Source: CAYVUI01 sp964454745 (GTDB lineage Bacteria > Planctomycetota > Phycisphaerae > Sedimentisphaerales > Anaerohalosphaeraceae). From it: a stretch of DNA of 10,615 bases. Positions 5,647 to 10,615 of the stretch are shown piece after piece (the first letter of the stretch is position 1; the number at the start of each line of letters is the position of its first letter). Where the stretch lies: contig CAYVUI010000136.1 in the NCBI GenBank assembly GCA_964454745.1, positions 1 through 10,615 of the forward strand. Reading direction: 5' to 3'. The notes below the pieces were generated by a model. It was not told the DNA's origin, did not search any database, and was given only the letters and a program-made list of their open reading frames with translations. The translations under genes were made by a program, and so were the position numbers.

Positions 5647-7152
5647 ATGATTGTAGCAGTAGATTTTGGAACTACCCGAACGAAAGTGGCCTATCTCGAT
5701 CAGGCCGGAAACCCGACAATTATACCTAATGCAAGAGGTGATGAAACTACCCCAACGGTTGTTCATTATCAGGCTGATGGCAATCACCTTATCGGCAGAG
5801 ATGCCGAAGAACAGGGATATCTTGAGCCTGAATTATGCCTTAAGGGGTTTAAGCTGCAGTTGGGAAAAAATGAAAACATCGCCAAAAAAGGAACCGGTAT
5901 TACTCCAGCAAAAGCAGCAGAGATTTTCATAGGGAAGATTAAGGAGCAGATAATAAGACACCTCAATATGGATGTTTCAGAAGTTCTACCTACCTGTCCA
6001 GCGAACTTTCGTGATGATGCCAAAAAGGCTCTCATGGATGCTTTTGAGGCCAATGGATTGAAAGTCTTGAAGTTGCTTCCTGAGCCAACTGCAGCTGGTA
6101 TAAACTATGGAAATGATAAAGTTAACTCTTCTGCTTTCCTTGTATATGATTTTGGCGGCGGGACATTTGATGTTTCGGTTCTTCGCAAAACCGGCAAAAA
6201 AACCGATATCCTTGCAACTGAAGGGATATCCAAGCTGGGAGGAAACGATATCAATAATCTTATCATGGACCGTATTGTAAATAAGATTGAATCTGAGATG
6301 GGCTCTCGTCCCGACCCACAGACAGATGCACTTTTCTACCATGATCTTATGGATCGTGTGGAAAACGCAAAAAAATCATTGGGAAACCGTAAAGAGGTAC
6401 CAATCGTGATCTCCTATAACGGAACCCAAATCATCGATAAATTAACCCAAGAATGGTTTCATAATTCGATTGATCCGCTTATTGATCAAACTCTCGAATC
6501 TGTAAACAAAGCTGTTGAAGGCGCAGGCCTTGAGATGAGTGACATTAATAGCCTGGTATTAGTTGGTGGCACTTCTCGAATTCCACATGTACAACATCGT
6601 GTATCTCAACATACCGGGCTTAATGTGAAAACCGATATCGATCCTGAAAAAGCCATTGTGTTTGGTGCAGCAATTGCAAGTATAGTCGAACTGCATCAGC
6701 AAGGACGGACAGCAACTATCGGCGGCAAAGTAATTCCTGCTCCTGAAATTCAGATTCAGGATATTACCGCACATTCTGTAGGATGCTGCGTTGTAGACGG
6801 CAAAGGTGCCAACCGGAGGTTATTTAATTCAATGATCATTGCTAAAAATACGCAGATTCCCTGTCAACATAACGATAGATTTATGTTGGAATATGATGAC
6901 CAAACGTGTGTTAAAATTGAGATTCTGCAAGGCGATAACAATGCTGACCGACAAGACTGTTTGTTGATTGGCGAATTGTCCCTGGAGAACCTGCCCCTTG
7001 AAAAAGTGCGAACGCCGCGTATTGAAGTTGATTATGCCATTGATGGTAACGGAATGGTGAAAGCAACCGCAACGGATATTATCAGCGGAATCACCAAAAC
7101 CGTCTCGGTGGATTATAAGTCGGGCATACAATCAAGTACAAAAACCATTTAG
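5647..7152 (+). CDS. Lidless Hsp70/DnaK-like protein, 501 aa
   Basis: The ATPase domain is complete. It has phosphate-1 VDFGTTRT (5-12), a FKLQLG segment giving the catalytic lysine (K69 by alignment with DnaK K70), PEPTAAG (145-151) with E146, phosphate-2 YDFGGGTFDVSVL (167-179) with D168, T173 and D175 at the positions of DnaK D194, T199 and D201, and the adenosine motif VLVGGTSRIPHV (304-315). A beta substrate-binding domain follows (about 372-495; IAKNTQIP, EILQGDNNADRQ and VDYAIDGNGMVKATATD match DnaK landmarks). The protein then ends at KSGIQSSTKTI, where DnaK would begin its helical lid. The interdomain linker reads EIQIQDI instead of the hydrophobic VLLLDV of DnaK, so allostery may differ. 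The ATG is preceded by AAAGGA. It is distinct from housekeeping dnaK (about 638 aa); client release by the upstream GrpE-like protein is the obvious inference. Confidence 0.92.
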   Translation: MIVAVDFGTTRTKVAYLDQAGNPTIIPNARGDETTPTVVHYQADGNHLIGRDAEEQGYLEPELCLKGFKLQLGKNENIAKKGTGITPAKAAEIFIGKIKEQIIRHLNMDVSEVLPTCPANFRDDAKKALMDAFEANGLKVLKLLPEPTAAGINYGNDKVNSSAFLVYDFGGGTFDVSVLRKTGKKTDILATEGISKLGGNDINNLIMDRIVNKIESEMGSRPDPQTDALFYHDLMDRVENAKKSLGNRKEVPIVISYNGTQIIDKLTQEWFHNSIDPLIDQTLESVNKAVEGAGLEMSDINSLVLVGGTSRIPHVQHRVSQHTGLNVKTDIDPEKAIVFGAAIASIVELHQQGRTATIGGKVIPAPEIQIQDITAHSVGCCVVDGKGANRRLFNSMIIAKNTQIPCQHNDRFMLEYDDQTCVKIEILQGDNNADRQDCLLIGELSLENLPLEKVRTPRIEVDYAIDGNGMVKATATDIISGITKTVSVDYKSGIQSSTKTI

Positions 7153-7166
7153 TGAAAGGATCTATA

Positions 7167-7862
7167 ATGATAGGTGCAATAAAAATAAAATCGCCATTGG
7201 ATTTTCTTATGTATCCCTTTATTCGGATTCACGAAACCCCAGCCAATGCACAGATAAAGACAGAGCCATCTCTAAATTCGGAGGAAACCAAACAAGGGCC
7301 TCGCGATTGTGTGCTGGTATTGGATTATTCAGGTACAATGTTCAGTACAGACTGGGAACCAAGTCGGGTGCGAGCAGCTTTGAAAGCGGCTCTTGAATAC
7401 TGCAAAATACTTGCCGAGCATGAGCCTGAAGCTAAAGTCGGTATCGTAGCCTACGGATCATCTGCTATCCTGATATGTCCTTTAACGCCGGTAACTAAAC
7501 TTGATAAGATTGAAAAGTCGATCTCAAATGCTCCGGATATGGGCCGAACAAATATAACTTCAGGTCTTGAAATTGCACTTCAGTTATTGTCGATGAGCAA
7601 TCGAACTTGTCAAGTGATCCTGTTGACTGATGGACATCACAATACAGGGAAGCATCCATTTAATATGGCTGAAAAAATCCGTAAAATTGCGGTATTGGAA
7701 TGTATTGGAATTGCCGGAACCCCTAAAACTGTTGATGAGCCGCTTCTTAAAGGTATTGCTTCAAAATACCCGGATGGAAGACCGAGATATCGCTGGATCG
7801 GAGACCAAGGAAGTCTGCTTAATGAGTTCCGAAGGCTGGCAGGAAGGATTGTCAGAGCATGA
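7167..7862 (+). CDS. von Willebrand factor A (VWA) domain protein, 231 aa
   Basis: VWA domains bind a divalent metal through the MIDAS site and mediate protein-protein contacts. Here the site is D53-x-S55-x-T57 (LDYSGTM), T128 (GRTNITSG) and D155 (ILLTDGHHN); the third position is Thr rather than the usual Ser. The fold covers residues about 47-228. AKVGIVAYGSSA (89-100) and VLECIGIAGTP (176-186) are the typical hydrophobic strands. The N-terminal 45 residues are a linker with no clear signal peptide, so the protein is probably cytoplasmic. The ATG at 7167 has AAAGGA 6 bases upstream, the same spacing style as the gene before. An in-frame GTG at 7152 overlaps the Hsp70 stop but has no ribosome site. 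The stop overlaps the next start (ATGA). By context it may present clients to, or be remodelled by, the Hsp70-like protein. Confidence 0.88.
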   Translation: MIGAIKIKSPLDFLMYPFIRIHETPANAQIKTEPSLNSEETKQGPRDCVLVLDYSGTMFSTDWEPSRVRAALKAALEYCKILAEHEPEAKVGIVAYGSSAILICPLTPVTKLDKIEKSISNAPDMGRTNITSGLEIALQLLSMSNRTCQVILLTDGHHNTGKHPFNMAEKIRKIAVLECIGIAGTPKTVDEPLLKGIASKYPDGRPRYRWIGDQGSLLNEFRRLAGRIVRA

Positions 7863-8164
7863 TAACCTTCTACCATAATTCAGGTGACATCTTCCTTTTA
7901 CCCTTTGGTATTGCAATTTCAGCACTTGATGTTTTCCTTTTTTTGGCCTGCCTCAGATTGACACTGGGGCAGCTTCCGGTAACAAGAAACACAAGGTTCA
8001 CCAACGGATTGAAACAGATCGTCGATCCGGCCAAAGATTTCCTGTGTGTGCAATTGCTGAAGTTTACACGCGAAATAGTTCCGACCTGGCTTGCCTGGGT
8101 AGCTCTTTTTGTAATTATGCTGCTGGTCAGACGAATACTTGTCGCACTCGTTTACCATGTATGA
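7859..8164 (+). CDS. Small membrane protein, possibly YggT-like, 101 aa
   Basis: Two strongly hydrophobic helices, about residues 11-35 and 77-98, flank a soluble loop (TLGQLPVTRNTRFTNGLKQIVDPAKDFLCVQLLKFTREIVPTW positions 35-77). The loop carries the feature IVDPAKDFL, which resembles the dP-x-l-x-x-i/R pattern of YggT-family inner-membrane proteins. The similarity is weak and I would not name the gene. The ATG overlaps the VWA stop (ATGA), with AGGA about 10 bases upstream, so the two are probably coupled. It closes the operon and is followed 9 bp later by a strong terminator hairpin. It could anchor the chaperone/VWA module at the membrane, which is inference. Confidence 0.75.
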   Translation: MITFYHNSGDIFLLPFGIAISALDVFLFLACLRLTLGQLPVTRNTRFTNGLKQIVDPAKDFLCVQLLKFTREIVPTWLAWVALFVIMLLVRRILVALVYHV

Positions 8165-8173
8165 ATCAAAAAT

Positions 8174-8206
8174 AACAGGCCTGCCGAGATTGGCGGGCCT
8201 GTTTTT
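8174..8206 (+). terminator. Strong intrinsic terminator of the chaperone operon
   Basis: Arms 8174-8185 and 8192-8203 pair over 12 bp with a single G-U pair, around a 6-nt loop (GAGATT). The run TTTTT is at 8202-8206. It is GC-rich, tightly placed 9 bp after the membrane-protein stop, and has the classic hairpin plus T-tract form. It lies only 14 bp before the next start (8220), so some readthrough into the zinc-ribbon gene may be used as attenuation. Confidence 0.88.
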
Positions 8207-8219
8207 CTGGAGGCAATTG

Positions 8220-8366
8220 ATGGAAGATGAATCCAAACAAAATGAACAGGAACCTGAGAAGTTATATGTCCCGTGTCCGATTTGCACAATGCCGGTCGAT
8301 CCTGCTGAACATGGCGGAGTATGCACCAATTGCGGCTATCGGAATTGCCCGACATGTGGAGAGTGA
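8220..8366 (+). CDS. Zinc-ribbon miniprotein, 48 aa
   Basis: This is a very short soluble protein whose second half is a metal site: C19-x-x-C22, C35-x-x-C38 and C43-x-x-C46 (PCPICTMP, VCTNCGY, NCPTCGE). The first 17 residues are acidic and charged. Three CxxC pairs give one zinc ribbon plus a spare pair. The ATG has an excellent GGAGG 6 bases upstream, which fixes the start; the same frame extends upstream through the terminator and cannot be coding there. Its stop overlaps the next start (TGATG), so the two should be translationally coupled. It probably acts as a protein or nucleic-acid contact module with the neighbouring helix-turn-helix protein. The family is not recognised. Confidence 0.78.
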   Translation: MEDESKQNEQEPEKLYVPCPICTMPVDPAEHGGVCTNCGYRNCPTCGE

Positions 8367-8818
8367 TGAAGCGGGCAAAGTTTAATCCACCTCAATTAAA
8401 AGATGCCTGTTCGGTGACGGAAATGGCCATGCTGCTTGGGATTTCAAGACAGCGGCTCTATCAACTCCAAAATTCTGGTGTTTTCCCATATCCGGTATAT
8501 TGCATCTATACCAAAAGACCTTTCTATTCAAAAGCTCTACAAACCCTATGCCTGGAGATCAAGAGATCCGGTATAGGTCTGAACGGCAGGCCGACATTAT
8601 TCTACCAGCCTCGAAAATCCAGCCCATCAAAAGACAAGTCCCCAAAAGATCAACGAATAAATGAAATTACCGAAATACTCAAACACTTAGGTATGAATGC
8701 AGATTACGATAGTGTCCAGGATGCTGTCAAGAAAATGCACCCGAAAGGACTATCACCCGAGTATGACGATAGCTTGCTGATTCGCGATCTCTTGCAACAT
8801 TTCTACCGAACCAAGTAA
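8366..8818 (+). CDS. Helix-turn-helix DNA-binding protein, 150 aa
   Basis: Residues 14-40 form a clear helix-turn-helix of the excisionase/MerR-like type (ACSVTEMAMLLGISRQRLYQL). A wing-like stretch follows (VFPYPVYCIYTKRPFYSK, about 39-56), and then a Lys/Ser-rich linker (83-95). The C-terminal third (about 95-148) is helical and charged, possibly a dimerisation or partner region. The ATG at 8366 overlaps the zinc-ribbon stop; GGAG lies close upstream. Earlier in-frame starts at 8321 and 8354 lie inside the zinc-ribbon gene and lack ribosome sites. It could be a directionality factor or transcriptional regulator of the element, and could bind one of the repeat regions here. No ligand-binding domain is seen. 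Confidence 0.8.
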   Translation: MKRAKFNPPQLKDACSVTEMAMLLGISRQRLYQLQNSGVFPYPVYCIYTKRPFYSKALQTLCLEIKRSGIGLNGRPTLFYQPRKSSPSKDKSPKDQRINEITEILKHLGMNADYDSVQDAVKKMHPKGLSPEYDDSLLIRDLLQHFYRTK

Positions 8819-8826
8819 AATTCCCG

Positions 8827-9032
8827 TTATATTTTTGTCATAGGGTTGTCTTGTTCCCGTATATATCGTGTCAAATTTCTGTGAACTTTAAGTCGACATG
8901 TTGACAACTTTCCTATTTGAGACTCGGGTTTTGTTTATTCGTTTGGTATTGGCATGTGTCTTTCGAAGTCATCCACAAAACATTCCTGCGCGATTTGTGC
9001 TTCTCCTTCTATGCCTTATTATATTTTTGTCA
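8827..9032. repeat. 14-bp direct repeat pair flanking an intergenic region
   Basis: TTATATTTTTGTCA occurs identically at 8827-8840 and 9019-9032, 192 bp apart. Between them lie TGTCAAATTT (8869-8878) and TTGACAAC (8901-8908), both echoing the boxes before the GrpE-like gene. An open frame at 8898-9128 has no ribosome site and overlaps the well-supported gene at 9059, so I treat this 240-bp stretch as non-coding control DNA. Confidence 0.5.
8995..9022 (+). promoter_or_regulatory. Possible promoter for the 9059 gene
   Basis: TTGTGC (8995-9000), a 16-bp spacer and TATTAT (9017-9022, five of six matches to TATAAT) give a plausible sigma-70 promoter with a leader of about 30 nt. The second copy of the 14-bp repeat overlaps the -10 and start region, so a protein bound there would repress. 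Confidence 0.35.
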
Positions 9033-9058
9033 ACAATACTTTATTTGGAGATTACAAA

Positions 9059-9304
9059 ATGGCAAAACCTGAAAAAACATTTCGCTGCGGAGCGATCTCG
9101 GCAAGCATCTGGTCAGAAAGCAAAATGATCGATAACCGGGATGTGCTTTTACATAGCATCAAAATCGACAAAGCCTACAAAACAGATGAAGGCTGGAAAC
9201 ACACAAACAATTTTATGCCTGAAGATTTGCCTAAAGTTGCGGTAGTCGCTAACGAGGCATACAAATACATAAGGCTATCCCAGGATGATGCAGGATCACA
9301 GTAA
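9059..9304 (+). CDS. Conserved-looking hypothetical protein, 81 aa
   Basis: The pattern F-R-x-G-x-I-S-A-x-I-W (residues 8-18), H-S-I-K-I-D-K-A-Y-K-x-x-x-G-W-K (32-47), then DLPKVAVVANEAYKYI (56-71) looks like a small uncharacterised protein family I associate with bacterial and archaeal accessory regions. That association is from memory and unverified. The strand-strand-helix order suggests a compact beta fold that could bind nucleic acid, perhaps as an SSB-like fold. The ATG is fixed by GGAG 8 bases upstream; the longer frame from 8954 lacks a ribosome site. The end overlaps the next gene by 20 bp, so the two form a unit. No catalytic residues are seen. Confidence 0.82.
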   Translation: MAKPEKTFRCGAISASIWSESKMIDNRDVLLHSIKIDKAYKTDEGWKHTNNFMPEDLPKVAVVANEAYKYIRLSQDDAGSQ

Positions 9305-9572
9305 TTTGCAATCACCTGAACAGGCTCGAAATCCCATAGATGTCCCCAAAGATTGGCCAAAGCGTCCGGAGTTATTCGAAAACCTGATGACGCCCGTGGA
9401 AGCGGCAATGTTCCTCCGGCTTGATCAGACCGGCCATTGCCCTAAATCTGCCCTGAGGACCCTGAATTACTGGAGAGATCGCGGTGAACTGAAGGCAACG
9501 AAATATGCAAGAAGGGTATGGTATTTGAAGGAGGAACTGATTTTGTTCCTCAAAAACAAAACCGAAGACTGA
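9285..9572 (+). CDS. Excisionase-like helix-turn-helix protein, 95 aa
   Basis: Residues 34-95 match the small winged helix-turn-helix of excisionase/MerR-type proteins: LMTPVEAAMFLRLDQ (helix-turn-helix start), SALRTLNYWRDRGELKATKYARRVWYLKEEL (recognition helix and wing), and a terminal helix ILFLKNK. The N-terminal 33 residues are polar and proline-containing. Tandem ATG codons at 9285 and 9288 are both usable; AAGG lies 10 bases upstream of the first. It overlaps the 81-aa gene by 20 bp and is probably co-translated with it. It ends 6 bp before the stop of the convergent ArdC-like gene, and I see no terminator between. It could be a recombination directionality factor or regulator, although no integrase is in the window. 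Confidence 0.82.
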   Translation: MMQDHSNLQSPEQARNPIDVPKDWPKRPELFENLMTPVEAAMFLRLDQTGHCPKSALRTLNYWRDRGELKATKYARRVWYLKEELILFLKNKTED

Positions 9573-9578
9573 CCCATT

Positions 9579-10454
9579 CTATGCGGCGGCAGCGGTTCTT
9601 GGTGTTGATTCTACTGTGTTGCTGTGATTGTCCGCCAATCCGTCAAGAATCTCTGATGCCGTGCTTTGGATTCTTTCCAGCGATTCCAGCAGGGTTTTTC
9701 TACTGCCGTTATAAAGGTGGATATAATCGCTGCTGGCTTGTTTTGCCTGGATGCCAATGCCTTGACTGACCACAAAAGCAACCGCTTCCGCTTCGGTTTC
9801 CTTGATCTTTTTTGAAGTCTTGCTACCTTCCGGATTTTGATGCAGCATCTCATGTGCGAGTTCATGTACCAGAACTGAAAATTCTTCAGCAGGCCGAAGT
9901 CCGTCTTTAATGGCAATATGACCGCCACTGGATGCTCCTTCAGCACCGCCAAGGTATTTGCTGTATTCCAATGTTATGTCCTTGCTTTGGATTAGAGATT
10001 TCAATTTATCCAAATGCTCCTCAGGTTCTCCTTCAACCGAAGCAAACTCTGGCAGATCTTTACCTTTGGTCTGGTTGATATCGAAAACATAGACCGCCTT
10101 AAAGGTTCTTATTGTTTCTTCGGAATCCTCTTCTGTTGGCTGTTTTTCATCCATCATTGCTTTGGCATTGATGAACTCATTTCTTTTGCGATAAACAACC
10201 GGAGCCATTATCGCAATTCCCCGCTCTCCTTTTTTGACATGGCGGCCAAGTTTACGCCAGGTATGAAATCCTGCGACTCGACTCGCATTTGGCTTCTGCG
10301 AGTAAATGAGTATCTGGTTGCTGATACTATAATGATGAAACCTCGCCATGGTTTTGAGATACCTGACAAGTGTTTCGCTTTTGCCCGCCTCGACTGCTGC
10401 AATCAAATCTTCTATTGCCTCTTTGCACATCGTTTTTATGTGTTGCATTCTCAT
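9579..10454 (-). CDS. ArdC-like antirestriction protein: ssDNA-binding domain plus metallopeptidase, 291 aa
   Basis: ArdC-type proteins are carried by conjugative plasmids and protect incoming DNA from restriction. The N-terminal domain (about residues 1-130) has the family pattern: a long helix, FHHYSISNQILIYSQKP (39-55), the AGFHTWRKLGRHVKKGERGIAI block (61-82), and a closing VYVFDINQTKGKDLP strand (121-135). The C-terminal domain is a zincin: HELAH (197-201) with glutamates at 219-223 (KETEAEAVAF) supplying the third zinc ligand. The tail is rich in Ser/Thr/Ala. I choose the ATG at 10454 because GGAGG lies 8 bases upstream; the frame can begin earlier at a GTG (10472) that lacks this. It is coupled to a miniprotein gene 14 bp upstream. 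Whether it is antirestrictive here is inferred from the family. Confidence 0.88.
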   Translation of the reverse strand: MRMQHIKTMCKEAIEDLIAAVEAGKSETLVRYLKTMARFHHYSISNQILIYSQKPNASRVAGFHTWRKLGRHVKKGERGIAIMAPVVYRKRNEFINAKAMMDEKQPTEEDSEETIRTFKAVYVFDINQTKGKDLPEFASVEGEPEEHLDKLKSLIQSKDITLEYSKYLGGAEGASSGGHIAIKDGLRPAEEFSVLVHELAHEMLHQNPEGSKTSKKIKETEAEAVAFVVSQGIGIQAKQASSDYIHLYNGSRKTLLESLERIQSTASEILDGLADNHSNTVESTPRTAAAA

Positions 10455-10468
10455 CTGTTTCACCTCCG

Positions 10469-10600
10469 TCACAAGACATTTTCTGAAAATGTGGCTTCAT
10501 AGATCAAGTCTGACATAACGTCACCCATGATCTTCTCACATCTTCCACAATGTTGTCCTACTAAGCCATCTGTCGGCCTTCCACAAGTACTGCATTTCAT
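10469..10600 (-). CDS. Zinc-ribbon miniprotein upstream of the ArdC-like gene, 43 aa
   Basis: This gene is short and easy to miss. Translating the minus strand from the ATG at 10600 gives MKCSTCGRPTDGLVGQHCGR, continuing to an acidic, hydrophobic tail ending SENVL and a TGA at 10469-10471. It has C3-x-x-C6 and C18-x-x-C21, a textbook zinc-ribbon spacing in a 43-residue protein. The ribosome site is among the best in the window: AGGAGGTG at 10607-10614, 6 bases before the ATG. It precedes the ArdC-like gene by 14 bp, and the stop sits just before that gene's own GGAGG, so the pair is one operon. The transcript start lies beyond the window. The family is not recognised; it may be an accessory of the antirestriction protein. 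Confidence 0.75.
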   Translation of the reverse strand: MKCSTCGRPTDGLVGQHCGRCEKIMGDVMSDLIYEATFSENVL

Positions 10601-10615
10601 CCAAACCACCTCCTA

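Noticed and set aside
5647..7152. Housekeeping dnaK
   Set aside because: It lacks the lid domain, has an altered linker, is about 500 rather than about 640 residues, and sits with a divergent GrpE-like protein and a VWA gene without dnaJ.
8898..9128. 76-aa hydrophobic open frame
   Set aside because: No Shine-Dalgarno site, and it overlaps the well-supported 9059 gene in another frame; the region holds repeats and a possible promoter instead.
9285..9572. Proof of an integrated phage
   Set aside because: Excisionase-like proteins also occur on plasmids and ICEs; no integrase, capsid, portal or terminase gene is present.

Overview
The window looks like accessory DNA from a bacterium, most likely part of a plasmid or integrative conjugative element rather than conserved chromosome. 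The reasons are an ArdC-like antirestriction protein, a HerA/FtsK-type DNA-pump ATPase, several tiny zinc-ribbon and membrane proteins, two excisionase-like helix-turn-helix proteins, short overlapping gene clusters and repeat-rich intergenic regions. No integrase, relaxase, replication protein, tRNA or rRNA gene is visible. Base composition is moderately AT-rich, and Shine-Dalgarno sites (GGAG, AAAGGA, GGAGG) are clear and bacterial. The overall flavour recalls mobile elements of Desulfobacterota-like anaerobes, but nothing in the window fixes the taxon.

Layout. (1) 1-1060: two hypothetical genes (17-241 minus, 497-1015 plus) diverge around a 255-bp region holding a GTAATG/CATTAC repeat cluster and a perfect 16-bp palindrome. 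(2) 1058-4648, minus strand: a tightly packed six-gene cluster, read from 4648 down. It encodes a possible OB-fold-like protein, a one-helix membrane protein, a cysteine-rich protein, a 691-residue HerA-type ATPase and two small two-helix membrane proteins. It ends in a hairpin shared with the convergent plus-strand gene. (3) 4649-4916: a divergent control region with direct and inverted repeats. (4) 4917-8164, plus strand: a compact operon for a GrpE-like exchange factor, an Hsp70/DnaK-like protein that stops after the beta substrate-binding domain, a von Willebrand A (VWA) protein with a near-complete metal site, and a small membrane protein, closed by a strong intrinsic terminator. (5) 8220-8818: a zinc-ribbon miniprotein overlapping a helix-turn-helix protein. 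(6) 8819-9058: a repeat-bearing intergenic region. (7) 9059-9572: an 81-residue conserved-looking protein overlapping a second helix-turn-helix protein. (8) 9579-10600, minus strand: a 43-residue zinc-ribbon miniprotein followed by an ArdC-like ssDNA-binding/metallopeptidase protein.

How they may work together (inference). The minus-strand cluster looks like a DNA-handling or DNA-translocation module: motor, membrane partners and possible nucleic-acid-binding accessories. The plus-strand cluster is a self-contained miniature chaperone module with its own exchange factor but no visible J-domain protein. The VWA protein or the cysteine-rich proteins could act as client adaptors. The two clusters share one divergent control region, so they may be co-regulated. 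The GrpE-like/lidless Hsp70/VWA/membrane cassette is the strongest candidate here for an undescribed system.
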